From contig NZ_PDIZ01000001.1 in NCBI RefSeq assembly GCF_002563635.1, positions 186,001 to 250,000 on the forward strand: DNA of 64,000 bases. The letters are read 5' to 3'. This DNA comes from Bacillus sp. es.036. Lineage in GTDB: Bacteria > Bacillota > Bacilli > Bacillales > Guptibacillaceae. The notes below the pieces were generated by a model. That model had not been told where the DNA came from and made no database searches. It saw nothing but the letters and a program-made list of their open reading frames with translations. Below are positions 53,661-61,974 of this stretch, piece after piece. The stretch's first letter is position 1. Each line of letters opens with the position of its first letter. The translations under genes were made by a program, and so were the position numbers.

Positions 53661-53695
53661 AACAACCGCTCAGTCAAGAGACTGAGCGGTTGTTT
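53661..53695. terminator. Terminator of DHA2 exporter gene
   Basis: Perfect AACAACCGCTCAGTC-AAGA-GACTGAGCGGTTGTT stem. Confidence 0.8.
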
Positions 53696-53707
53696 CAAAA
53701 AAAGTCT

Positions 53708-55165
53708 TTACGCATTAACTGACTTAGGTTCATTGCGATTGTTTCGAATCGGCGCTTCATTTGTTTTCTTGTATTCTTGTTCAGGTGCGTTCTTTTTTAC
53801 AAAGAACGAAAGCCCAAGAGCGAAAATGGACAGAACGAGAATGACGAGGAAGGCCATATTTACGCCATGAATATCTGGTCGGGCGATAGACGGCTGTTTC
53901 TGAGCTGTTTGAGCTGTAGTCGTCATAACTGTCACAAGGATCGCTGTGCCGACTGATGCAGCGATCTGTCGCATCGTATTGTTCATGGCTGCTCCGTGCG
54001 GAATAAGGTGCTTCGGCATTTGATTCAAACCAGCCGTTGTGACCGGCATCATCACCATCGATAAACCAAACATACGAATCGCATACATCACCGTTAAGAA
54101 TGTAATAGTTGTCGATGTGTCTAGAAATGAGAACCCGAGCGTTGCGCCGGTTACAATTGTTAAGCCAACAATTGCCAGGAGGCGCGCACCGATTTTATCA
54201 AAGATCCGTCCTGTAATCGGCGACATAAAGGCTGTAATAACCGCCCCTGGGAGTAGAACAAGTCCGGACTCAAATGCGGTGAAGTCTCTCATATTTTGCA
54301 TATAAAGTGGGATCAGCGTTTCGGACCCGATTAATCCAAGAAACATCATCATCCCGATAATGGTCGTAATCGTGAAAGTCTTATCTTTAAACACTCGAAA
54401 CTCAAGCATCGGCTGTGAAAGGCGGAGCTGTCTTAAAATGAAAACTGTTAGCGTCACGATACCAACGATAAGAACAACGATGGTTCTCATGCTGCTCCAG
54501 CCAATGTTTCCTGCACTCGTGAACGCATAAAGTAATCCTCCGAATCCGATTGATGAAAGAATAATTGAGATCGGATCAACTTTTGGAAACGTGAGCTCTG
54601 TTACATTTTTCATAACGAAATGAGCAACTGCAATAATCATAATAGCGAGTGGTAACATCGCCCAGAATAGTAGGCGCCACGAATAGCTTGCTGTAATCCA
54701 ACCCGATAAGGCCGGACCAATAGCGGGTGCAAAGGAAATGACGAGTCCAATATAGCCCATGGCAGCACCGCGTTTATTCACTGGAAAAATCATAAGAAAC
54801 ACGGTTTGCATAAGTGGAAGCATCACGCCAGCCCCGGCGGATTGAATGACACGGCCAATTAACAATACGCCAAAGTTCGGGGCAAAACCGCCAACAACTG
54901 TTCCGACGGCAAAAATACTCATCGCGGAAATAAATAGTTGTCGCGTTGTAAATCGCTCAAGAAGAAAAGCGCTGATCGGAATCATAATTCCGTTTACAAG
55001 CATAAAGACGGTTGTCAGCCATTGTGCTGTGTTCGCTGTAATGTTCATTTCCTCCATGATCGGTGGTATCGCAGTAATCATAAGGGTCTGGTTTAAAATT
55101 GTAATAAACGCTCCAGCCAGTAGAAGGGCTGAAATTAACACTTTATTATAAGGTTTGGTGGTCAC
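53708..55165 (-). CDS. DHA2-family (14-TM) drug:H+ antiporter
   Basis: 485-aa EmrB/QacA-type exporter. It begins with a TM1 containing LLAGAFITILNQT, and the loop TARFTTRQ-like FLLERFTTRQLF follows. Motif C in TM5 reads GYIGLVISFAPAIGPALSGWI, given here for its GPxxGG-like GPALSGW part. ATG 55165 lies behind GAGGAGG. No linked regulator gene is seen. Confidence 0.9.
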   Translation of the reverse strand: MTTKPYNKVLISALLLAGAFITILNQTLMITAIPPIMEEMNITANTAQWLTTVFMLVNGIMIPISAFLLERFTTRQLFISAMSIFAVGTVVGGFAPNFGVLLIGRVIQSAGAGVMLPLMQTVFLMIFPVNKRGAAMGYIGLVISFAPAIGPALSGWITASYSWRLLFWAMLPLAIMIIAVAHFVMKNVTELTFPKVDPISIILSSIGFGGLLYAFTSAGNIGWSSMRTIVVLIVGIVTLTVFILRQLRLSQPMLEFRVFKDKTFTITTIIGMMMFLGLIGSETLIPLYMQNMRDFTAFESGLVLLPGAVITAFMSPITGRIFDKIGARLLAIVGLTIVTGATLGFSFLDTSTTITFLTVMYAIRMFGLSMVMMPVTTAGLNQMPKHLIPHGAAMNNTMRQIAASVGTAILVTVMTTTAQTAQKQPSIARPDIHGVNMAFLVILVLSIFALGLSFFVKKNAPEQEYKKTNEAPIRNNRNEPKSVNA

Positions 55166-55349
55166 GATAGGACCTCCTCTCGTAATCTCTTATTATTTTC
55201 ATTATTAGTAGTTGAGTAGTTTTGCCTCAATCAATTATCAAATTATACTCTCATCATCGCCTCGTTACAAACGTCTTGATTGTAAATTTTCATTACGGTC
55301 GAGTAGGATGATATTCCATATAATGGTATAATTGGGTGGAATGATTCTA

Positions 55350-55439
55350 GTTAGCTAATAAAAATTGATTTTGGCCAATATATCCCGAATTTGCCCAATA
55401 AAATCGCATTTTGGCCAATAAATCTTGAATTTAGCCAAT
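55350..55439. repeat. 20-bp-period array, core ATTGGCCAAA on minus strand
   Basis: On the plus strand TTTGGCCAAT, TTTGCCCAAT, TTTGGCCAAT and TTTAGCCAAT begin at 55370, 55390, 55410 and 55430, with a degenerate GTTAGCTAAT at 55350. The spacing is exactly 20 bp. Read on the minus strand, the cores and spacers (TTCGGGATAT, ATGCGATTTT, TTCAAGATTT) match the array at 8211. It lies between divergent exporter and GrpB-like genes. Confidence 0.9.
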
Positions 55440-55718
55440 AAACCTTCCGTGGGCACGCTCTCGCAGGCGGAATATATGCTCTGACGTGTTTTTGGAAGGT
55501 TCCTCGCTTTGGGATCTAGAAGTATATCAAAAGCGGAGTCTTCAGGGAGGCCTGGTATTTTCGGAATAGAAGCTACGTGCGATTTTTCAACAGGATTTCG
55601 AGCCAATTGAAATGAAAGAGATGAAACGAGTCGATACTGAAAGCGGCACATTTGGCGTAGATGGTCTCTTGACCGCACGATTTAGACTCCGGAGTAGGTA
55701 AGAAGGGGTGAAAAAAGA
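55440..55718. other. Spacer without supported gene
   Basis: A minus-strand frame (about 55355-55678) crosses this stretch and the repeat array but has no ribosome binding site or recognisable domain. Nothing else is supported apart from AAGGGGTGA before the next gene. Confidence 0.4.
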
Positions 55719-56234
55719 GTGAGAAAAGTGGAAGTGCAGGAATTTAAAGAGATCTGGCGTGAACTTTTTTTGTTAGAAGCGAGAAAGATCGAGCAAGTGT
55801 TTGGCGATAATATGATCGAAATTCATCATATTGGTAGCACGGCAGTTGAAGGGTTGAAAGCGAAGCCAGTGATTGATCTATTGCCTGTCGTGAACGATCT
55901 TATATTAGTCGATCAAAAAAATCCTGAGATGAAAAAGCTTGGCTACGAAGCGCTTGGTGAAAATGGATTGACTGGGCGCCGCTTCTTTCGAAAGGGTGGG
56001 GATCAGCGGTCACATCATGTTCATCTTTATGAAAAAGGAAACCCGGATATTGATCGGCATCTGGCCTTTCGGGATTATTTAATCGCGCATCCCGAAGACC
56101 GATTACGCTATGGTGAGAAAAAGGCTAAGCTAGCTGAACGTTATCCTACTGATATGGAAGCTTATATCATGGGAAAGAATTCACTTGTAAAAGAAATAGA
56201 AATGAAAGCACTCGATTGGTATGTATCAAAATAA
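55719..56234 (+). CDS. GrpB/UPF0157 nucleotidyltransferase-fold protein
   Basis: 171 aa. The core IHHIGSTAVEGLKAKPVIDLL is the GrpB signature of the nucleotidyltransferase superfamily, including the GS and xD metal positions. RSHHVHLYEKG follows. The substrate is unknown. Start is GTG 55719 behind AAGGGGTGA. Confidence 0.88.
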   Translation: MRKVEVQEFKEIWRELFLLEARKIEQVFGDNMIEIHHIGSTAVEGLKAKPVIDLLPVVNDLILVDQKNPEMKKLGYEALGENGLTGRRFFRKGGDQRSHHVHLYEKGNPDIDRHLAFRDYLIAHPEDRLRYGEKKAKLAERYPTDMEAYIMGKNSLVKEIEMKALDWYVSK

Positions 56235-56249
56235 GATAATGGATTTAAC

Positions 56250-56298
56250 AAAAGAGAGAAAACGAGCCGTAGATTTGGCCGCGTTTCTCTCTTTTTTA
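56250..56298 (+). terminator. Terminator after GrpB-like gene
   Basis: AAAAGAGAGAAA paired with TTTCTCTCTTTT, with extra T residues. Confidence 0.8.
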
Positions 56299-56333
56299 TT
56301 TGCATTCATTTCTGATGAAAAGACATAAATAGG

Positions 56334-56362
56334 TTGCACGACACAGTGATAATGATTATCAT
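56334..56362 (+). promoter_or_regulatory. Fur-controlled promoter of yclN
   Basis: TTGCAC (56334), 17 bp, TATCAT (56357). A perfect 7-1-7 Fur box TGATAATGATTATCA (56347-56361) covers the spacer and -10. Confidence 0.9.
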
Positions 56363-56422
56363 TATAAATTAGATGCGTATGGTAAGAGCGATTTAGCCAA
56401 ATCTAGTAAAGGGAAGAGTGAG

Positions 56423-57373
56423 ATGAAAAAAAGGTATATAATCAGTGTATTTATTTTATTATCATTTATATCCCTGTTTATCGGGGTGAAAAGCATGTCG
56501 CCACTCGAGGTGTTTAAGCTTACGGATGAACAGAGTCAGGTGTTTTGGATTAGCCGTGTTCCAAGACTCGTCAGTATAATTATCGCTGGGGCAAGTATGA
56601 GTATTTGTGGACTTATTATGCAGCAGCTTAGTCGAAATAAGTTTGTCTCTCCAACAACGGCAGGGACGATGGATGCTGCTAGACTTGGGATTCTCGTTTC
56701 TCTTATTTTGTTTTCCTCTGCAAGCTTAATGCAAAAAATGATGATTTCGTTTTTGTTTGCTTTAGCAGGTACGTTCCTTTTCATGAAGGTGCTCGACCGA
56801 GTGAAATATAAAGATGCTATTTTCATTCCTTTAGTTGGCTTGATGTTCGGGAATGTGATCGGATCAGTGACCACGTTTTTCGCATATAAATACGATTTAA
56901 TGCAGAGTATTGGATCGTGGCTGCAGGGCGATTTTTCTGTCGTAATAAAAGGACAGTATGAACTATTATACATAAGCGTTCCAGGTCTTATCATCGCCTA
57001 TATTTACGCCAATCGATTTACGATTGCTGGAATGGGAGAAGATTTCTCGGTAAACCTTGGCTTAAAGTATAAACAGATTGTTAACATCGGTCTCGTTATC
57101 GTTGCTTTGGTGACAACCATTGTCATGTTAACAGTAGGAGCCATTCCGTTTCTCGGTTTAATAATCCCTAATATCGTCTCGATCATGATGGGGGATAACC
57201 TGAAAGCTAATCTGTTTCCAACTGCCATGATGGGGGCTGTATTTGTGTTAATCTGCGATATCCTTGGACGAGTGATTATTTATCCCTATGAGATATCCAT
57301 TGGTCTTATGGTCGGCGTCATTGGAAGTGTTTTATTTATTTACTTGTTGTTAAGGAGAAGAGCTTATGTCTAA
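56423..57373 (+). CDS. yclN: Ferric-siderophore ABC permease YclN-like
   Basis: 316-aa FecCD-family permease with about nine TM helices, the same length as B. subtilis YclN, a petrobactin importer subunit. It has VPRLVSIIIAGASMSICGLIMQ near the N-terminus, given here for its R-x-x-x-x-x-x-x-G family pattern, and GAIPFLGLIIPN, the coupling-helix region. The 3' end overlaps yclO by 8 bp. Iron-starvation induction is expected from the Fur box. Confidence 0.9.
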   Translation: MKKRYIISVFILLSFISLFIGVKSMSPLEVFKLTDEQSQVFWISRVPRLVSIIIAGASMSICGLIMQQLSRNKFVSPTTAGTMDAARLGILVSLILFSSASLMQKMMISFLFALAGTFLFMKVLDRVKYKDAIFIPLVGLMFGNVIGSVTTFFAYKYDLMQSIGSWLQGDFSVVIKGQYELLYISVPGLIIAYIYANRFTIAGMGEDFSVNLGLKYKQIVNIGLVIVALVTTIVMLTVGAIPFLGLIIPNIVSIMMGDNLKANLFPTAMMGAVFVLICDILGRVIIYPYEISIGLMVGVIGSVLFIYLLLRRRAYV

Positions 57374-58313
57374 ACGTATGAAAAACAGTCTCCTTTTTGT
57401 GCTCAGTCTACTGCTCATTAGCGCGTTTCTATTGTTCGACTTGGGAGGAAATGTAGGCTATATTTTGCCGAGGCGTGCGATTAAAATTGTGGCTATTATT
57501 GTAACAGGAAGTGCCATTGCATTCTCTACGGTTATCTTTCAAACAATCACAAATAACCGAATTCTAACACCTAGCATTATTGGACTTGATTCTCTTTATA
57601 TGCTGATCCAGACCTTCATTATTTTCTTATTTGGATCAATGAACATTCTTATCCTGAATAAGAACATCAATTTTCTTCTATCAGTAGTTTTGATGATGAT
57701 GTTTGCAAGTCTATTATTTAAGCTCCTTTTTCGAAAAGAAGGACAAAATATCTACTTCCTGCTTTTAATTGGCTTAATATTCGGCACGTTGTTTGGTAGT
57801 CTCTCCTCGTTTATGGAAATGCTTATTGATCCGAATGAATTCCAGGTTGTACAGGATCGAATGTTTGCGAGCTTCAATAATGTGAACACAGATGTCCTGC
57901 TGATCTCGATTGCTGCTTTCGTCATTGTATTGATCTATGCCTGGAAATACATCAAGTATTTGGACGTGCTTTCACTAGGGCGTGATCACGCTGTGAATCT
58001 TGGCGTTGATTATGATTACATCGTGAAGCGATTGTTGATTGTCATTTCAATCCTTGTTTCGGTATCAACCGCATTAGTTGGACCCATTACATTTCTCGGA
58101 TTGCTCGTAGTGAATGTGGCACATGAGTTTCTTAGAACGTATCGACATAGCTATATAATTTCAGGTTCTATCTTTCTTAGTGTCATTGCTTTAGTTGGAG
58201 GACAGCTGATCGTCGAACGCGTATTTACGTTCTCAACATCGATTAGCGTCATCATTAATTTTATTGGCGGCGTGTACTTTATTTACCTTCTACTTAAGGA
58301 GAGAAAATCATGA
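57366..58313 (+). CDS. yclO: Ferric-siderophore ABC permease YclO-like
   Basis: 315-aa FecCD permease partner, matching YclO in length. GPITFLGLLVVN is the coupling segment. It starts inside yclN and its last 4 bp overlap yclP (ATGA), so the three genes are translationally coupled. Confidence 0.9.
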   Translation: MSKRMKNSLLFVLSLLLISAFLLFDLGGNVGYILPRRAIKIVAIIVTGSAIAFSTVIFQTITNNRILTPSIIGLDSLYMLIQTFIIFLFGSMNILILNKNINFLLSVVLMMMFASLLFKLLFRKEGQNIYFLLLIGLIFGTLFGSLSSFMEMLIDPNEFQVVQDRMFASFNNVNTDVLLISIAAFVIVLIYAWKYIKYLDVLSLGRDHAVNLGVDYDYIVKRLLIVISILVSVSTALVGPITFLGLLVVNVAHEFLRTYRHSYIISGSIFLSVIALVGGQLIVERVFTFSTSISVIINFIGGVYFIYLLLKERKS

Positions 58314-59068
58314 TTGAAATTAAAAATGTCTCAAAATCATACGGTAAGAAAAAAGTCGTTCAGAACGTCTCGCTCACCGTTCAAAAAGGTACCATTACTT
58401 CTTTTATTGGTCCAAATGGTGCAGGGAAAAGTACGCTTATTTCAATGGTGAGTCGCTTGCTTTCATGCGATGAAGGAGAGATCTTCATTGATGGGAATAA
58501 CGTCACAAAAACCAAAAGCAATGAGCTCGCAAAGAAAATATCCATATTAAAACAAGCCAATGAGTTAAACGTTCGGCTCAAGGTGCGGGAATTGGTTTCA
58601 TTTGGCCGTTTTCCTTATTCACAGGGCCGGCTGACGAAAGAGGACTGGGCGTATGTAGATGAAGCGATTCGCTATATGGAGCTAGAAGAAATCCAAGATC
58701 AATTTATTGACCATTTAAGCGGTGGCCAGAAGCAGCGGGCTTTTATAGCGATGGTGATCGCTCAGAATACGGAATACATCATTCTTGATGAGCCGTTAAA
58801 TAATCTTGATATGAAGCATTCTGTTCAAATTATGAAGGTATTAAGACGCCTGGCTGATGAATTGGGGAAAACCGTCTTAATTGTGATTCATGATATTAAC
58901 TTTGCATCGGTTTATTCAGACCAAATAGTTGCGCTTAAAAATGGATCGCTAATAAGAGAAGGGCGAACCGAAGAGATGATTATGACAGAAGTTCTGCAAG
59001 AAATTTATGATATGCATATACCGATTGAGCAGTATGGTGCTCATCGAATTGGCATTTATTTCTCATAA
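58310..59068 (+). CDS. yclP: Ferric-siderophore ABC ATPase YclP-like
   Basis: 252-aa ATPase. Walker A is GPNGAGKST at 34-42, the signature HLSGGQKQ, Walker B IILDEP, and the H-loop VIHD. Same length as YclP. It energises uptake through YclN-YclO. Confidence 0.94.
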   Translation: MIEIKNVSKSYGKKKVVQNVSLTVQKGTITSFIGPNGAGKSTLISMVSRLLSCDEGEIFIDGNNVTKTKSNELAKKISILKQANELNVRLKVRELVSFGRFPYSQGRLTKEDWAYVDEAIRYMELEEIQDQFIDHLSGGQKQRAFIAMVIAQNTEYIILDEPLNNLDMKHSVQIMKVLRRLADELGKTVLIVIHDINFASVYSDQIVALKNGSLIREGRTEEMIMTEVLQEIYDMHIPIEQYGAHRIGIYFS

Positions 59069-59082
59069 ATACAAAATAAACG

Positions 59083-59112
59083 TTGACAAATGATAGTGAT
59101 AATCATTATCAT
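59083..59112 (+). promoter_or_regulatory. Internal Fur-controlled promoter before yclQ
   Basis: TTGACA (59083), TATCAT (59107) with 18 bp between. Perfect Fur box TGATAATCATTATCA at 59097-59111. Confidence 0.85.
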
Positions 59113-59153
59113 TAAGTCAGATGATTCCGGTCATTCTTTTTTATAAGTTTGGT

Positions 59154-59168
59154 TGATAATCATTATCA
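59154..59168 (+). promoter_or_regulatory. Second Fur box before yclQ
   Basis: Another perfect TGATAATCATTATCA, 57 bp downstream of the first, inside the yclQ leader. Confidence 0.85.
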
Positions 59169-59208
59169 GTGGTTAGTTCTTCAAAAAAGAATTAAGGGGA
59201 GAAAAAGA

Positions 59209-60168
59209 ATGAGAAAGTGGATTTTAATTTTAACGCTATCAGCGTTAGCAATGATTGTAGCAGCGTGTGGTACGAATAACTCAGCAGCAACAGAAACGAA
59301 TGCTGAAGCGACAGTATCTTCTGAAACAGAAGAAGTGATGGTGAAGCACGAGCTCGGAGAAACAACGGTTCAAAAAAATCCCGAGAAGGTCGTAGTCTTT
59401 GATTTTGGTACATTAGATACACTGGATAAATTAGGTGTTGAAGTTGCAGGAGTACCTCAAGCGAATATCCCGTCATACCTTTCCAAATATGAAGCAGATA
59501 CATATGAGAATGCTGGCGGTTTAAAAGAGCCAGATTTTGAACAAATCGCAGAAATGAACCCGGGGTTAATTATTATTTCTGGCAGACAATCAGATGCCTA
59601 TGAGGAATTAAGTAAGATTGCCCCAACGGTTTATATGGGCGTTGATACAACGGAGTATATGTCTTCGTTCAAAGAGAATGTGACGACTCTCGGTGAGCTT
59701 TTTGGTAAAGAAAAAGAAGCAGAGGAAGAGCTAGCGAAGATTGATCAAGAAATCAAAGCGGTTCAAGATCTAACTACTGAAATGGATGGTAAAGGATTAA
59801 TTACACTTGTAACAGGTGGTAAGGTAAGTGCTTACGGAGCTGGCTCACGTTTCGGACTGATTCATGATGTTTTAGGAGTACCTGAATCAGACGGGAATTT
59901 AGAGGCATCCACACATGGAAAAAGTATTTCATTTGAATATATTGCAGAAAAGAATCCAGCATACCTCTTTGTAGTCGATCGTGATGCGGTTGTCGATGGA
60001 GGAGAAACTTCTGCGAAAGAAGTAATTGAAAATGAACTCGTGAAAAATACAGATGCTTATAAGAATGATAACATTGTCTATTTAGATCCGAACTACTGGT
60101 ATTTATCTGGCGGGGGACTTCAATCCGTTACAGAAATGATTAGCGAAATCAAAAAAGGAATTAAATAA
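59209..60168 (+). CDS. yclQ: Siderophore-binding lipoprotein YclQ-like
   Basis: 319-aa solute-binding protein. Signal peptide with lipobox VAAC (C20), then a class III periplasmic-binding fold with VVVFDFGTLDTLDKLGV and GLIIISGRQSDAYEEL. Its length and position match B. subtilis YclQ, which binds petrobactin. The frame opens at 59149, but AAGGGGAG selects ATG 59209. Its own Fur-box promoter allows excess binding protein over the membrane parts. Confidence 0.92.
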   Translation: MRKWILILTLSALAMIVAACGTNNSAATETNAEATVSSETEEVMVKHELGETTVQKNPEKVVVFDFGTLDTLDKLGVEVAGVPQANIPSYLSKYEADTYENAGGLKEPDFEQIAEMNPGLIIISGRQSDAYEELSKIAPTVYMGVDTTEYMSSFKENVTTLGELFGKEKEAEEELAKIDQEIKAVQDLTTEMDGKGLITLVTGGKVSAYGAGSRFGLIHDVLGVPESDGNLEASTHGKSISFEYIAEKNPAYLFVVDRDAVVDGGETSAKEVIENELVKNTDAYKNDNIVYLDPNYWYLSGGGLQSVTEMISEIKKGIK

Positions 60169-60172
60169 CTTG

Positions 60173-60206
60173 AAAGCCCCCTTCGAATGTTCGAAAGGGG
60201 CTTTTG
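60173..60206. terminator. Shared terminator between yclQ and lipase-like gene
   Basis: AAAGCCCCCTTCGAA/TTCGAAAGGGGCTTT with T-run, between convergent genes. Confidence 0.85.
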
Positions 60207-60207
60207 A

Positions 60208-61719
60208 TTAAGGGTGATACACCTTTCCGTCTGCATCAATGTAAACCGTGTGAAGAATCGTTCGCTCTAATGACGCTCCTTTTTCGGTATCGCCATTTAC
60301 ATCGAGCATGATATGATAAACGCCTTCTCCTGCATTTTTAATAGGGAAGGATTTTTGAGCATTCAATTTCTCCTGTGAGACTTTCTTTTGCTTCATTTTT
60401 CCGTTTTTACTATATTGAATCACGATCGAACCTTCAATGGATTTCTGATCAATCTTTGTTTTGTCTACTTGAAGCTTCACTTCTTTCGCGTTATTCATTT
60501 CTATCTGAAGGTCCTCGTTTAGCTCACTTTCATAAGCGACCTGCATTAAATAACTTTCTTTCTTGGGCTGTTTCACCTTTAGTTTCCATGTACCTGCCGT
60601 CGGGTTGTTCACTTTCATTTGATGATGAAACGCTCCTTCAAACATGCCGTCATCTTGAGATGTGTTTGTTACCGCATACGTTTTTTGATCAGGTCCTTGA
60701 AGGGTAATTACTGAATCTTTGTTTTGACTCATCCAATCAATTGCGATGCTTTTTGTGTTTGGTTCGATCTGTACCTTTTCTACTTTTGTCCCGTTAAATT
60801 CACCACCCCTAATGAGAACACTGGCTTCCTCAGAAGCAGACGTTTCATTGATAGAAGTGAGCGGAGCAAAGGCAGGGAGTGACTGCGTTAAGTAAGGTTC
60901 AAATAAATTAAGCGTAGCGCTTCCTGTTCGAATGGAAGAGTGATCCCAATTTCCAACGCGAACCTCATTTCCATAGGGGAGTCTGGAGCTAGTAACGGTA
61001 ACAGCCCCGTCGTTGGGACCATACGGCCTCAAATACAATCCACCCCAGTAGAGCGCGCCGCCAAAGCTACCCCAACTCGTTCCTCCAAATGTATAGTAAG
61101 GGGTAGCAGATATATTCGGTTTCGAATCAGTTACGGAGCGGAAATAGCTCATGTAGCCAGTCTGAAGTGAATAAGTGGCGTCATTTCGATTTCCAATGAT
61201 GGCAGCTAACCACCCGGCCCAGCTGCTGTGGGCGAGATCAGCTAGCTGTGATCCTTGATGAGGCGTGGAGAGTGTGATGACTTTATCAACATACTGCTCG
61301 GCATTTGCATGAATGATGGCAGCCTGGGCATCAACACCGCCTTTACTGTGCGTCACAAGAATGACTTTCTTTCCAAAATAAGCGTTCATTTCTTTCAGTT
61401 TGCTAGCAAGCAGCTGTCCGTTATCCCACATGTTTCTTGTCGGATATAAATCAATGTAAGCCGTTTGGTAGTTCTTGCTGTATGTAAGTTCGTCCATGTC
61501 ATTTTGGTCAATCCATGTCTTTGAGGAGCTGTTTAGACCATGTACAAATACGAGTGGAAGGGAGCCAGACTTAACCGACGTGGGTTCATCTCCAATGTAC
61601 CATTCGCCGGGTGTTCCGGTTGCATCACCTTTCCCGATAATACCGGCTTGTGCATCCTGGGCGAAGGGGGGAGCAAGTAAGAACGTCACCACCAATAGCG
61701 ACACCAACCATTTCTTCAT
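60208..61719 (-). CDS. Secreted lipase/esterase-like alpha/beta hydrolase
   Basis: 503 aa with a signal peptide (cleavage near AQA at about 23-25). FVHGLNSSSKTW is the oxyanion region, S125 in THSKGG the nucleophile, D237 in GPNDGAV and H260 in NWDHSS the likely triad. The hydrolase fills about 30-290. The C-terminal 200 residues are beta-rich, perhaps a surface or substrate-binding module. It is probably a secreted lipase or acyltransferase-like enzyme. ATG 61719 lies behind GGAGGG. Confidence 0.85.
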   Translation of the reverse strand: MKKWLVSLLVVTFLLAPPFAQDAQAGIIGKGDATGTPGEWYIGDEPTSVKSGSLPLVFVHGLNSSSKTWIDQNDMDELTYSKNYQTAYIDLYPTRNMWDNGQLLASKLKEMNAYFGKKVILVTHSKGGVDAQAAIIHANAEQYVDKVITLSTPHQGSQLADLAHSSWAGWLAAIIGNRNDATYSLQTGYMSYFRSVTDSKPNISATPYYTFGGTSWGSFGGALYWGGLYLRPYGPNDGAVTVTSSRLPYGNEVRVGNWDHSSIRTGSATLNLFEPYLTQSLPAFAPLTSINETSASEEASVLIRGGEFNGTKVEKVQIEPNTKSIAIDWMSQNKDSVITLQGPDQKTYAVTNTSQDDGMFEGAFHHQMKVNNPTAGTWKLKVKQPKKESYLMQVAYESELNEDLQIEMNNAKEVKLQVDKTKIDQKSIEGSIVIQYSKNGKMKQKKVSQEKLNAQKSFPIKNAGEGVYHIMLDVNGDTEKGASLERTILHTVYIDADGKVYHP

Positions 61720-61924
61720 AAAACCCTCCTATTTGAAATGAGTTTATACCTCTTCAACTATAAGAATATTCTGTCTATTAATCAAGGAACCATTTCACTA
61801 ACTTTCTTAGTTGGAGAATAGGTATATAGAATGGTAACCGCTGTTCATTCGACGGGTTTCTCTGAAGTTCTTAATCATGCTTATTCTCTCTCAAAAAAGC
61901 TGTGTCAAAGGTACTATAAGCCAC

Positions 61925-61958
61925 AAAAAAACGATCCAGACCTTTAGATGTCTGAACC
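61925..61958 (-). terminator. Minus-strand terminator of the LTA-synthase-like gene
   Basis: GGTTCAGAC/GTCTGGATC stem (two G-U pairs), followed by seven T residues on the minus strand. Confidence 0.75.
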
Positions 61959-61974
61959 GCCAATTCATTCGTTT

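Noticed and set aside
55355-55678. Minus-strand 107-aa ORF
   Set aside because: Its C-terminus is translated repeat array and its start lacks a ribosome binding site. A faint likeness of the middle to a cytochrome P450 N-terminus did not hold on closer reading.
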